From assembly GCA_019309545.1 (NCBI GenBank), contig JAFDGA010000004.1, positions 62,001 to 126,000 of the forward strand: a DNA stretch of 64,000 nt. The letters are read 5' to 3'. Below, in pieces: positions 23,205-32,421 of this stretch. Each line of letters starts with the position of its first letter. Position 1 is the first letter of the stretch. The position numbers and the translations under genes are program-made. Below the pieces are notes generated by a model. That model was not told where the DNA came from. It ran no database searches and saw only the letters and a program-made list of their open reading frames with translations. This DNA is from Deltaproteobacteria bacterium. Lineage in GTDB: Bacteria > Desulfobacterota > Desulfobaccia > Desulfobaccales > Desulfobaccaceae.

Positions 23205-24866
23205 TTAGTATTTGAATACCGCGCCACGGCTGCCGGAGGTCACTAACTGGCTGTAACGATAGGCGTAGCCATGTTTGATCTTGGGTTCCGGGGCCCGCCA
23301 CTGAGCCCGGCGCTGCGCCAGTTCGTCGTCGCCGACCTTCAGAGTTAAAGTTTTTTTAGGGATGTCGATAGCGATCAAATCCCCCTCCTGAACCAGGGCC
23401 AGCGGTCCGCCTTCGGCGGCTTCGGGGGAGATATGGCCGATGGCGGCCCCGCGGGTCCCGCCGCTGAAGCGGCCATCGGTCAGCAAGGCCACCTCCTTAT
23501 CCAGCCCCATGCCGGCAATGGAGGCGGTGGGGGTGAGCATCTCCCGCATCCCCGGGCCGCCCTTGGGGCCTTCGTAACGAATGACCACGACGTCGCCCGG
23601 TTTAATCTGACCGCCCAGGATGGCCGCGCCCGCGGCTTCTTCAGAGTCAAATACCCGGGCCCGGCCCTCATTGACCAGCATTTGCGGGTCGACCGCCGAC
23701 TGTTTGACCACTGCCCCTTCTGGAGCCAGATTGCCGGTAAGGATGGCAATACCGCCTTCGGTATGATAAGGATTATTTACCGGGCGAATAACTTCGGAGT
23801 CCAGAACCTGGGCCTTATCCAGATTATCTCGGACGCTCCGGGAGGTTACGGTTAAAGGCTCGGGCCAGAGCAGGCCAGCATCCAGCAATTGGCGCATCAC
23901 TGCCGGGATGCCGCCGGCCCGGTCCAGGTCCTCTAGATGATGGCTGCCGGCCGGACTGAGGCTGCAGAGATGCGGAGTTTTGGCGCTGATTACATTAAAC
24001 TGGGTCAGGGGCAGGTCCACCTGGGCTTCGTGAGCCAGGGCCATGACGTGCAATACCGTGTTGGTCGAACAACCGAGCGCCATATCCACCGCCACCGCAT
24101 TCTGGAAGGCTTGCCAGGTGGCAATCTGACGCGGTAGCAGCTGGCGGTTGACCAGTTCCATAATTTGTTGACCGGCCATTTTGGCCAGGCGATAGCGGGC
24201 CGCCGAGATCGCCGGGATGGTGCCATTGCCGGGCAGGGCTAATCCCAGGGCCTCGCTCAGGCAGTTCATCGAATTGGCGGTAAACATCCCGGAACAGGAC
24301 CCGCAGCCGGGACAGCCGGCGTCTTCCAGCTCTCTTAGCTCCGCTTCACTGATTATACCGGCCTTGACCTTACCCACGGCCTCGAATACCGAGATCAGAT
24401 CAACGGTCCGGCCCTTGAGGTGTCCGGCCAGCATCGGCCCGCCGCTGACGATGATCGCCGGGATATTCAGGCGCAGGGCGGCCATCAGCATCCCCGGGAC
24501 GATTTTATCGCAATTGGTTACCAAGACAAGGCCGTCAAAGGGGTGGGCCATGGCCATAACCTCCACTGAGTCGGCAATTAATTCCCTGGAGGCCAGCGAA
24601 TATTTCATGCCCTGGTGGTGCATGGCAATGCCATCACAGACCCCAATGACCCCGAACTCGATGGGCGTACCTCCGGCCATACGAATGCCGGCCTTCACCG
24701 CTTCCCCGATTTTGTCTAAATTAATATGTCCGGGAATGATTTCATTTTTGGCATTGGCAACCCCGATAATGGGTCGGGCCAGCTCGGTATCGGTCAAACC
24801 CATGGCCTTGAACAGAGAACGATGGGGAGATTTTTCTAATCCGGTTTTCATTAAATCACTGCGCAT
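23205..24866 (-). CDS. ilvD: dihydroxy-acid dehydratase
   Basis: Dehydrates 2,3-dihydroxy acids to 2-keto acids in valine, leucine and isoleucine synthesis. The 553 residues contain the iron-sulfur ligands NCDKIVPG and [18 protein letters not shown], plus the C-terminal [10 protein letters not shown] signature. Its start overlaps the end of the RNase G gene by 11 bp, with an aaaggagc site inside that gene, so the two are probably co-transcribed. No other branched-chain gene is in the window. Confidence 0.97.
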   Translation of the reverse strand: MRSDLMKTGLEKSPHRSLFKAMGLTDTELARPIIGVANAKNEIIPGHINLDKIGEAVKAGIRMAGGTPIEFGVIGVCDGIAMHHQGMKYSLASRELIADSVEVMAMAHPFDGLVLVTNCDKIVPGMLMAALRLNIPAIIVSGGPMLAGHLKGRTVDLISVFEAVGKVKAGIISEAELRELEDAGCPGCGSCSGMFTANSMNCLSEALGLALPGNGTIPAISAARYRLAKMAGQQIMELVNRQLLPRQIATWQAFQNAVAVDMALGCSTNTVLHVMALAHEAQVDLPLTQFNVISAKTPHLCSLSPAGSHHLEDLDRAGGIPAVMRQLLDAGLLWPEPLTVTSRSVRDNLDKAQVLDSEVIRPVNNPYHTEGGIAILTGNLAPEGAVVKQSAVDPQMLVNEGRARVFDSEEAAGAAILGGQIKPGDVVVIRYEGPKGGPGMREMLTPTASIAGMGLDKEVALLTDGRFSGGTRGAAIGHISPEAAEGGPLALVQEGDLIAIDIPKKTLTLKVGDDELAQRRAQWRAPEPKIKHGYAYRYSQLVTSGSRGAVFKY

Positions 24867-26415
24867 TCTGAGCTCCTTTGCGGTCGATTAAGGGTTCAAC
24901 CCCGCCTGCCGGCACCTCTGCTCTCTCGGGCTCGAGGGAGCGCTTGATATATTCTACCTGGACCTCGCCCCAAGGCAGACCCTCTTTACCTTCCAGAACA
25001 AGATGCAGGTTGAATTGTTTTTCCAGCCGCAATAACTCCGGGCGTTTTTTATTAAGCAGGTAATAGGCCACCTGACTAGGCAGCACAGCCCGGACCTCTT
25101 GGATATCCTTTTGGGTGATCTCGTGAGAAATTTTGCGGAGAAAACTGAGGCCGCTGGCTTCCGGAGATTTGACCAACCCTAGCCCCTCGCAGAAGGGACA
25201 GGGTCCATAGGTGGAAAATTGGACGGTCGGTCGCAGGCGTTGACGGGAAAGTTCCAGAAGGCCGAACTTGGAAATTTGCCCCACGGTCACCCGGGCCTTA
25301 TCCAGTTTCAGGGCCTGTTTGAGGACTTTTTCTACCTCTTTCCGGTGCTTGCGATCCTTCATGTCGATAAAATCGATGACGATCAGTCCGGCCAGATCTC
25401 GCAGGCGCAATTGCCGGGCGATCTCCCCTGCGGCTTCAACATTGGTTTTAAAAGCGGTTTCTTCCAGGTTCTGTGGTTTTAGGCAGCGTCCGGAGTTGAC
25501 GTCAATCGCCACCAGGGCCTCGGTGGGACTGATGACGATGCTGCCTCCGGAGGGCAGCGGAACCTGGCTATGGTAAATCTGTTCAATCTGCGGTTCGATG
25601 TGATAATTTTCAAAGAGAGGTCGGTTGCCCTTATAAAGCTTCAGCACCCGCGACTGCTTGGGAGCGATGATCTTAAAAAAATCTTTGATCTGCCGATAAA
25701 TCTCCGGGTCATCAATGAGAATTTCTTTGATTTCCGAGGTGTAATAATCGCGGATGGTCCGGATAAACAGATCTAATTCTTTATAAACCAGACAAGGGGC
25801 CTCACAAACTTGCGCGGATTTTTTGATTTCCTCCCAGGTGTGCATTAGATAGTTAAAATCTTTGGTCAGGTCCCGCTTTTTGGCGTTAGCGCTGGCGGTC
25901 CGGACGATCAGTCCGATTTCCGGCGGCAGAGAGAACTCCTGAATAATCTCCTTCAGACGCTGCCGTAATTCTTCGCCTTCGATCTTGCGAGAGACGCCAA
26001 TCTGGTGCTGCCCGGGCAATAGCACCAGGTAGCGACCCGGCAAGGAAATGTAAGTGGTTAGATAAGCCCCTTTGGTGCCGGTCTCCTCCTTGGCCACCTG
26101 TACTAGCAGTTCCTGTCCACGGCTGAGCAAATCCTGAATGCGGGGCCGGGTTCCCTCCCCCACCTCTTTTTGAAAGTATTCCGGATGAACCTCGGAAATC
26201 GGCAGAAAGCCCTGGCGTTCGACCCCATACTGGACAAAGGCGGCTTGTAGACTGGCTTCAATATTGCTGATGACCCCTTTGTAAATATTTCCTTTGGTCT
26301 GCGCCCGGCTGGCTGCTTCCAAGGTGAAATCCTCCAGACGGCGATTCTCTACGATAGCCACCCTAATTTCCTCCGGGTCGCTGGCGTTGATCAGCATTTT
26401 GCGGACGCCGCTCAT
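24856..26415 (-). CDS. rng: ribonuclease G/E family endoribonuclease
   Basis: Endonuclease for 5' rRNA processing and mRNA decay; at 519 residues without a long C-terminal scaffold it is RNase G-like. An S1 domain is near the N-terminus ([20 protein letters not shown]). The catalytic acidic residues are in VAIDVNSG and [13 protein letters not shown], and the zinc-link is CPFCEGLG. The ATG overlaps the upstream gene's stop (ATGA), and ilvD overlaps its 3' end, which makes a tight three-gene operon. Confidence 0.96.
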   Translation of the reverse strand: MSGVRKMLINASDPEEIRVAIVENRRLEDFTLEAASRAQTKGNIYKGVISNIEASLQAAFVQYGVERQGFLPISEVHPEYFQKEVGEGTRPRIQDLLSRGQELLVQVAKEETGTKGAYLTTYISLPGRYLVLLPGQHQIGVSRKIEGEELRQRLKEIIQEFSLPPEIGLIVRTASANAKKRDLTKDFNYLMHTWEEIKKSAQVCEAPCLVYKELDLFIRTIRDYYTSEIKEILIDDPEIYRQIKDFFKIIAPKQSRVLKLYKGNRPLFENYHIEPQIEQIYHSQVPLPSGGSIVISPTEALVAIDVNSGRCLKPQNLEETAFKTNVEAAGEIARQLRLRDLAGLIVIDFIDMKDRKHRKEVEKVLKQALKLDKARVTVGQISKFGLLELSRQRLRPTVQFSTYGPCPFCEGLGLVKSPEASGLSFLRKISHEITQKDIQEVRAVLPSQVAYYLLNKKRPELLRLEKQFNLHLVLEGKEGLPWGEVQVEYIKRSLEPERAEVPAGGVEPLIDRKGAQNAQ

Positions 26416-27791
26416 TGCTTCGGACTCCGATAGCGGGCCGCAAATTCTATAAATCCCGGCTGTCGTTCCTGAGCCGCCAAGCGATTGATGGCCAAGGGCA
26501 GGGTAGCAGGAGATTTTAGATTTTGGATAGGGCGTAAAACCTTCCGCCGTATGAAGGCGGTGGGAACCAGAAAATTTATATCGCCCTGTACCGGTTGAAA
26601 ATAGAGATAACCGTCTTTTACCGACACGGGCATGGGCAAACCATGCTCTTTGACCTGTTTCCAGGCCTCGTATGGCCGGGGGTAGTGATTAAAATTACGA
26701 TTCAAATAGCGGATCTCCTCATTTTTTATTTGACCTAGTTGAAAGCTCTCGATCATCACGTCTCGGCCCAGAATCGGGTCCCAGGCGGCCATGCCCCCTT
26801 TCTGAGGCTTGATCGGATTGTTGGCCACCACCTCCATGACCATGCGATAGCCCTGGTCGGCCAGTTCCAGCACCAGGGCCAGATTGGGATAATCCAAGGC
26901 TCTGGTTAAATATTCCAGGTCTTCGATATTAAACGATATTTTGTTTTTGAAACCCTGGAGCCACTGGGCTACCGCGTCGTGGGGCAGACGATTTTTTTGA
27001 AAGTGGAGCTCATGAGATATCGTAAAGATTTCCTGGTCCATGGTCTGCTGCATTACCATCTGCCCGTGGTTGTGTAAGCGTCGGGGACTGCCGGGGTCAT
27101 AAAAAAAGTTTCCCTTTTGCAGATTAAGACCATGATAACTTTGTTGCACCAGGAAATGGACATGGGCCGGCCGGAAGCCAAAGAACTGCCATTGGTAAAA
27201 ATCCCGCAGAATATGTGCGAGCATCTCTTCCCCGACAATGACCAACATATGCTGGCGCTGCAGTACGATATTGGGGTCTTCCCCCAGTTCTTTGGCCAGT
27301 TGTTCCAGTTCAAAGGCCAGTTGCAGCATATGCCGGGTTCCCAGGGCCAAGGGCAGCAAACTCTCGGGGGGCTGTTCCAACCGGGAGTGGACTTCCCGCG
27401 GATCAATTTCCTTCCCAGCCTCCTGACTCATCAGCCGGGCGATTTTTTCCACGGTCAGATCCTGGGCCGGATTGACCAGGTATTTTGCCCCTAGCATCAA
27501 CCGGGTGCCTTCGCCCGCGGCCGCGTGTTCAAAGAGAATCTGACCCTGGGTGATGGCCTCTCGGGCCCGGTTTAGAGAGCTGGCCGAAACCCGTTCTTCA
27601 TCATACTCAATAATCTGTCGGGGGTCTTCCAGGTGAGTCAAGCGGACATAACGATTGATCTCTTTTTCACGCAATTGGGCTTCCGCTAAGGAGTTAATCC
27701 CATTTAAGCGGTCCTGGGCAATAGCAAGGCAAGAAGCAATATAATGTTGATGAGAACGCAAATCCACTTTTGGGGTTATGCCCGGGGCCAT
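26412..27791 (-). CDS. divergent UDP-sugar pyrophosphorylase-like protein
   Basis: 459 residues of unproven function. Two stretches recall the UDPGP/UAP1 nucleotidyltransferase fold. EGTRLMLGAKYLVNP (about residue 95-110) stands where the nucleotide loop GxGTRLG...K.P is expected. A later segment, FFGFRPAHVHFLVQQ followed by RRLHNHGQMVMQQTM, mimics the FGL...V.FFQQ...P.GNGG region. No experimental assignment is known to me, and the catalytic activity is inferred only from pattern. The ATG at 27791 has aggttagga just before it; a TTG at 27827 is less likely. Operon with rng and ilvD. Confidence 0.6.
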   Translation of the reverse strand: MAPGITPKVDLRSHQHYIASCLAIAQDRLNGINSLAEAQLREKEINRYVRLTHLEDPRQIIEYDEERVSASSLNRAREAITQGQILFEHAAAGEGTRLMLGAKYLVNPAQDLTVEKIARLMSQEAGKEIDPREVHSRLEQPPESLLPLALGTRHMLQLAFELEQLAKELGEDPNIVLQRQHMLVIVGEEMLAHILRDFYQWQFFGFRPAHVHFLVQQSYHGLNLQKGNFFYDPGSPRRLHNHGQMVMQQTMDQEIFTISHELHFQKNRLPHDAVAQWLQGFKNKISFNIEDLEYLTRALDYPNLALVLELADQGYRMVMEVVANNPIKPQKGGMAAWDPILGRDVMIESFQLGQIKNEEIRYLNRNFNHYPRPYEAWKQVKEHGLPMPVSVKDGYLYFQPVQGDINFLVPTAFIRRKVLRPIQNLKSPATLPLAINRLAAQERQPGFIEFAARYRSPKQ

Positions 27792-27906
27792 TCCTAACCT
27801 ATATGAATTATTTAGTGATTTAGGCAAGATACCAATCTATTTTACCATGTTGGGAGGCTCTCTGTCAACAATTGATCGACCGCATCGTGGACTCCTGCTG
27901 GGGGAT

Positions 27907-28602
27907 TTACCGCATCTGAATGCGTTGCAACTCGGCCTCGGCCGGACGCAGATAAAACGGCGTTAGTTGATCGATGCTCCCGAACTGTCTCTGTTCCAGT
28001 CGTTTAAGGCCCAACCGGGCCAGAACGCCGGCCCGCAGGTGCCGCAATTCGGGGGGCGCCAATAGGACGAGGTTGGTTTTCTGGGATTGTAGAAAAGGGC
28101 CATAGCGGTCAAGACCGGGGCCGGTTAGGATCGTCGGCTCCTTCAGGCGATCAGCCAGCGCCGCGGGGGTTAAGAGTAGATAGTCCCCGACAAGTTCGGG
28201 AAATCCTTGCTCGCACCGATAACAGGCGGCGTAAACTTCATTTTTTTTGGCGTCCAGCACCGAACAGATGGGGTGCGCCGTAAAAGGAAAATTGGCTGCC
28301 AAGGTCTCCAGAGTCGGGACCGCAACTATCGGACATTCCAGCCCCAGGGCCAAGCCCTTGGCCGTGGACATACCGATGCGCAGGCCGGTAAAATTGCCTG
28401 GCCCAGAACTGACGATCACCGCCCGGATCTCAGCCAACTGCCGCTGGGTATCTTGAAACAGACGGTCGATGCCGGGGAGCAGCCGATTTAAATAGGAGGC
28501 CGGACTTTCCAGGGTGTATTCTGCCAGAAGGTGCTCACCCTGGAGCAGAGCCAGGCTCCCCCGGGCACAGGCAGTGTCGATGGCTAAAATCAAGTCTTTC
28601 AA
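27907..28602 (-). CDS. tsaB: tRNA threonylcarbamoyladenosine biosynthesis protein TsaB
   Basis: ASKHA-fold partner of TsaD and TsaE in making t6A37 on tRNAs that read ANN codons. The 231 residues start LILAIDTACARGSLALL and include SSGPGNFTGLRIGMSTAKGL, the TsaB signature. The start codon is TTG with no good ribosome site, just below a copy of the dispersed repeat at 28613. tsaD, tsaE and rimI are not adjacent, although a GNAT gene lies 108 bp upstream. Confidence 0.92.
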   Translation of the reverse strand: MKDLILAIDTACARGSLALLQGEHLLAEYTLESPASYLNRLLPGIDRLFQDTQRQLAEIRAVIVSSGPGNFTGLRIGMSTAKGLALGLECPIVAVPTLETLAANFPFTAHPICSVLDAKKNEVYAACYRCEQGFPELVGDYLLLTPAALADRLKEPTILTGPGLDRYGPFLQSQKTNLVLLAPPELRHLRAGVLARLGLKRLEQRQFGSIDQLTPFYLRPAEAELQRIQMR

Positions 28603-28612
28603 GATGAGTCCG

Positions 28613-28700
28613 AGCTTTTAAAAGGTTAATTTGAGGGGAGGGCCGGGGGACCGTCTGCCCCCCGTTCGCCCAAAAAAGGGGTGCCCTCGGCAGGCCGCCC
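28613..28700. repeat. dispersed GC-rich repeat, clear copy 1
   Basis: Shares an exact 27-base block with the copies at 30164 and 62677: TTTAAAAGGTTAATTTG, then a G-rich tract starting aggggagggc (28617-28643). It continues with a C-rich complementary tract. It fills the gap between the GNAT gene and tsaB. See findings. Confidence 0.85.
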
Positions 28701-28710
28701 CAACTTTGGA

Positions 28711-29280
28711 TTAGCACGCAGCTGCTTTCATAGGGTCGCGGCGGGCCTCGATATCACAGACCATAACGATCATATCGGCATTTCGGCCATAGCGGTCTTT
28801 AACCAAGTCTTCAAACACCGCCTTGACCCCAAAGCCGGCCCGTTTAAAGGCATTCAACGCGGCCGGGGCATTGAAATAGATTTCCGCAAACAGCTTTTCC
28901 AAGCCGAATTCTCCGGCCAGTTCGGCCAGTTCATTAATCAGCAAGGTTCCCAGGCCCTTATTCTGATATTCCTTGGCCACCACCACCCGGACATTCCCCA
29001 GGTGGCGTTTCCAGCCGGTTTTGCGCATATGGAGAGTGGCATCGCCGATGATCTTGCCGTCCACCTCGGCCAGCAAAGGAAAGACCTTTTTATAATCGAT
29101 ATGTTTGACCCAATGGTCGATGATTTTAGGGTTACGGACATCGCTCCGCAGATATAAGCGGTCTTCCTCTGTCACCCGGGAGAAAAAATCGATCAATTTT
29201 TCCCGGTCGTCCTGATTCATGGGACGCAAGATCACCCGAGTGCCGTCTTTGAGTATTCCTTCTTTTCGAAACCCTTCCAT
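28711..29280 (-). CDS. GNAT-family N-acetyltransferase
   Basis: 189 residues with the acetyl-CoA loop VVAKEYQNKGLGTLLINELAE (Q/R-x-x-G-x-G/A, about residue 105-115) after the strand HLGNVRV. The start IILRPMNQDDREKLIDFF-type segment is usual for protein or small-molecule acetyltransferases of the RimJ/RimL-like group; the substrate is unknown. A strong aaggggg site precedes the ATG. The phosphoesterase gene lies 38 bp upstream, which suggests co-transcription. Confidence 0.88.
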   Translation of the reverse strand: MEGFRKEGILKDGTRVILRPMNQDDREKLIDFFSRVTEEDRLYLRSDVRNPKIIDHWVKHIDYKKVFPLLAEVDGKIIGDATLHMRKTGWKRHLGNVRVVVAKEYQNKGLGTLLINELAELAGEFGLEKLFAEIYFNAPAALNAFKRAGFGVKAVFEDLVKDRYGRNADMIVMVCDIEARRDPMKAAAC

Positions 29281-29318
29281 AGCTATCCCCCTTACAGCAA
29301 CCCCATCCTTTTCCTTGG

Positions 29319-30065
29319 TTAAACCCCTTGAGCCAGACGTTCGGCCAGATATGGATGTAATTTGGCGGCCAGAATCTTGCGCTGGGTTTTCTTAATGTCA
29401 TACGGTACTAGTTTAAACTGGACAGAATAATCCTGGGTATCAAACAGGGCGTAGGACGCAGCCGGGTTGTGGTTGCGAGGCTGTCCGACGCTGCCCGGGT
29501 TGATCAGATAGAGACAATCCTGGTTTAGATAAATTTTTCCTGGTTTAAGGGGCAGCAGCGCCACTTTGCCGCGGACATCCCGGTACCACAGGGCGCGCTT
29601 ATGAGTGTGCCCGAAAAAGCAGATCTGAACTGGATTAAGTTGCCGCCGGATCAAGTTAAAGATCCGCCGGCTTTGAAATGGAAAGGAAATATAGGCATCG
29701 GCACTGGTGGGAGTGCCATGACAGGCCAGAAAGCGGTTGTCAATTATGAGGGTAGCAGGCAGATTTTTTAAGAAGTGCAGGTTATCGGCTTCAATCTGAT
29801 CGATGGACCACATAATCGCCTGATAAGCAATGATATTAAAGTCCTGGGCCTGGATAGGGTTGCTCACGGCCAGATCATGGTTGCCGGCGACGCTAAGAAT
29901 TTGGCGGCAGCGAATCAGCTCCACACATTCATTTGGATCGGCATTGTAACCAACCAGATCTCCCAGATTGATGATCAGATCAACCCCCTCCTGAGCAATT
30001 GACATCAGGACCCCTTCCAGGGCTTCGAGATTGGCATGGACGTCAGAGATGAGGGCGATTTTCAT
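29319..30065 (-). CDS. metallophosphoesterase, YfcE/MJ0936-like
   Basis: Predicted phosphodiesterase, 248 residues, with an intact metal site: ISDVHANLEAL (first Asp/His), LGDLVGYNADP, GNHD, CHGTP and GHTHK. Unlike the phosphoesterase at 7387 nothing is missing here. The substrate is unknown; cyclic nucleotides or phosphodiesters are usual. A gaggaaaaggg leader gives a clear ATG. A 335-bp region with the best-preserved repeat copy lies upstream. Confidence 0.9.
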   Translation of the reverse strand: MKIALISDVHANLEALEGVLMSIAQEGVDLIINLGDLVGYNADPNECVELIRCRQILSVAGNHDLAVSNPIQAQDFNIIAYQAIMWSIDQIEADNLHFLKNLPATLIIDNRFLACHGTPTSADAYISFPFQSRRIFNLIRRQLNPVQICFFGHTHKRALWYRDVRGKVALLPLKPGKIYLNQDCLYLINPGSVGQPRNHNPAASYALFDTQDYSVQFKLVPYDIKKTQRKILAAKLHPYLAERLAQGV

Positions 30066-30163
30066 CCCTTTTCCTCAAAATCGGGAAAAACGGCGGTTTG
30101 ATTAACAAACATTATATCAGGACCAGCACTTTTTGCCAATGACGGTATTATCTATTACGCCGA

Positions 30164-30350
30164 ACATTTAAAAGGTTAATTTGAGGGGAGGGCGGGGAGG
30201 GGCCAAAAGATCCCCCCTAGAGCTCCCCTTCCAACCCACCTTAAGGGGTTAGGGTAGTGGGTTTGGGAGAGTGGGTCTGCAACCCCTGGCCCCCTCTCCC
30301 CAGAGCTTTTTTTCTAACTCCAATCATTTATTTTATAACCTGAGTAATTA
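30164..30350. repeat. dispersed GC-rich repeat, clear copy 2 (full length, about 187 bp)
   Basis: Head TTTAAAAGGTTAATTTG at about 30167, then a tract of four G-runs (30185-30202), a C-rich arm, a T-run and an AT-rich tail with ataacctgagtaatta. The tail matches the copy at 62677 (caacctgagtaataa). It lies in the leader region of the RNase II-type gene and may affect its transcription. Confidence 0.85.
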
Positions 30351-30423
30351 CTGGGCAGTGGGCCGCCGTCCTTGACTTTTTAACTGTTCTTGGATAAGTT
30401 TGGCGACAAACAGGGTCTGGGTT

Positions 30424-32421
30424 ATGTTTATGGAAGTTAATAAAATTATTGAGTTTTTTGAAGAAAGAAAAATCCTTTGTGGTATCTGTTTGGAGGACCG
30501 CGGGGACCGGCTGCGGTTACTTTCAGAAAACAACCGGGAAATGACCCTTTCGCGCCAGCGGATCATCCATTCCTCGCCCAGTCCCTATGATTCCCAACTT
30601 CCCCGCCAGCAGTTGCTGGCGCATTTAAAGGCCGTGGCCCAGCGGCGGGAGGCCTGGAAGCAGGAAATCCCTGTAGAAGAATTGTGGGAGTTACTGGTCG
30701 ATGATCAGGAGACCTTCACCGTGCAGCAGCTAGCCGAAACCTGGTTCGGCGCCGAGGTCAGCCCGGATCAGGTGGCGGCCTTGGGGCGGGCCCTGTTTGA
30801 GGATCGGTTATTCTTTAAACACAAGGGTGGCTTATGGACGCCGCACCCCGCCGAAACGGTTGAAAGTTTGCGGGAAAAACACCGCCGCCAGCAGGAACGG
30901 GAGCAGGAACTGCAAACCGCGGCCAACTGGCTCAAAGCGGCCTGGGAGGGCCGGGAGATTACTGACCCGTTCTGGCGCTCCCGTCTGATCGAAGTGCTTA
31001 AGGACATGGTGGTTTTCGGTCCCGAGGGTCATTATTACCAGTCGGGTAAAGAATATCTGCAGCGGGCCAAGCTAGTTAAGCCTGAAGCTCCGTTTCGACT
31101 CCTGGTGGCTTTAGGGGTCTTCCAAGAAGATGAGAACCTGGACCTTTATCGCTTGGCGGTCCCGCAGGATTTTCCTCCACAGGCCCAGAGCGCGGCACTG
31201 GCTTTAAGCCGCTCGGAGTATTTTGTAGATCTTTATGCCGATCTTCGTCTTGACCTGACTGAGGAAGACATTATCACCATCGATGGCGAGCAGACCCGGG
31301 ACTTTGATGATGCCTTGAGTCTGAAGCGGGTACCGGGGGGGTGGCAGTTGGGGGTCCACATCGCCGATGTCTCTTCTTATGTGAGGACAGGCGATCTGTT
31401 GGACAGCCTGGCGCTGGAGCGAGGCACTTCAATCTACCTGCCGGATCAGCGTATCCCGATGCTGCCCGAAACCTTATCGGAAAACACTTTAAGCCTGCTG
31501 GCCAATAAGCCTCGGTTGACTCTGAGCTTTTTCGCGCTCTTGAATGAGGCTGCCGAAATCCTGGACTGGCACATCGTTCCCTCCCGCATCCAGGTGCAGC
31601 GGCAACTAACCTACCACCAGGCTGATCTGTTGTTGGCCCAGAATAATACTCTGGCGGCTTTGGAGCGCCTGTGTAGCCGCCTGCGGGACCGGCGTCTGGC
31701 TCAGGGGGGGATTAACCTGCAACTCCCCGAAGTGATGGTAAATATTGATCCTCGGGGGCAGATAAGCGTGCAGTTGGAGGATAGCGAAACCCCCAGCCGG
31801 CAAATGGTCTCCGAGGCCATGGTGCTGGCCAACAGGCTGGCCGCCCAATTTCTGGCCGAACACGGGGTCCCGGCGATTTATCGGGTTCAGCCCCCGCCGC
31901 GGGAAGAGCTTAATCGGCAAGTGCCGCCGACCCTGTTGCAACTCTGGCAGAATCGCCGTTGTCTGAGCCGGGTGGTCCTGGATCTGGAACCGCAGCCTCA
32001 TTGGGGGCTGGGCCTGCCGGCTTATACCACCATCAGTTCGCCGATCCGCCGCTATCTGGACCTAATTATGCATCGCCAGATTCTATCTACCATCAATGGC
32101 CATTTGCCAGCTTATCGCCAAGATGAGCTGGAAGCCATCCTGACGCAGCTGGATCCGGCCCTGCGCCGGGCTGGACAGCTCAAAGCCCGACGCTTGCGCT
32201 ACTGGCTGTTAAAATACCTCAGCACCCGATTGGGGCAGAAGATGCCTGCCGTGGTCATTGATCAGTTGGCCAACCGCTATCGGTTGCTTTTAACTGACCT
32301 ATTGCTGGAAGTGGACCTACCCGCGCCCCCCTCCCTGAACCTGATCATCGGCGATCAGGTAAACGTGCGTCCGGATCGGGTTAACCCTCAGGAAGATGTG
32401 GTAAAAGTCAGCTTGGCTTAA
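30424..32421 (+). CDS. RNase II/RNase R-type 3'-5' exoribonuclease
   Basis: Processive RNA-degrading hydrolase, 665 residues. The RNB catalytic domain carries TIDGEQTRDFDDALSL (about residue 285-300) with the metal-binding aspartates, and HIADVSSYV follows. The ISSPIRRYLDLIMHRQI segment is also typical. Cold-shock domains are not obvious, and a C-terminal S1-like strand set is short. The ATG at 30424 is chosen for aggg eight bases upstream; a TTG at 30400 and an ATG at 30430 are alternatives. The 3' end overlaps purB by 4 bp, convergently. Confidence 0.92.
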   Translation: MFMEVNKIIEFFEERKILCGICLEDRGDRLRLLSENNREMTLSRQRIIHSSPSPYDSQLPRQQLLAHLKAVAQRREAWKQEIPVEELWELLVDDQETFTVQQLAETWFGAEVSPDQVAALGRALFEDRLFFKHKGGLWTPHPAETVESLREKHRRQQEREQELQTAANWLKAAWEGREITDPFWRSRLIEVLKDMVVFGPEGHYYQSGKEYLQRAKLVKPEAPFRLLVALGVFQEDENLDLYRLAVPQDFPPQAQSAALALSRSEYFVDLYADLRLDLTEEDIITIDGEQTRDFDDALSLKRVPGGWQLGVHIADVSSYVRTGDLLDSLALERGTSIYLPDQRIPMLPETLSENTLSLLANKPRLTLSFFALLNEAAEILDWHIVPSRIQVQRQLTYHQADLLLAQNNTLAALERLCSRLRDRRLAQGGINLQLPEVMVNIDPRGQISVQLEDSETPSRQMVSEAMVLANRLAAQFLAEHGVPAIYRVQPPPREELNRQVPPTLLQLWQNRRCLSRVVLDLEPQPHWGLGLPAYTTISSPIRRYLDLIMHRQILSTINGHLPAYRQDELEAILTQLDPALRRAGQLKARRLRYWLLKYLSTRLGQKMPAVVIDQLANRYRLLLTDLLLEVDLPAPPSLNLIIGDQVNVRPDRVNPQEDVVKVSLA

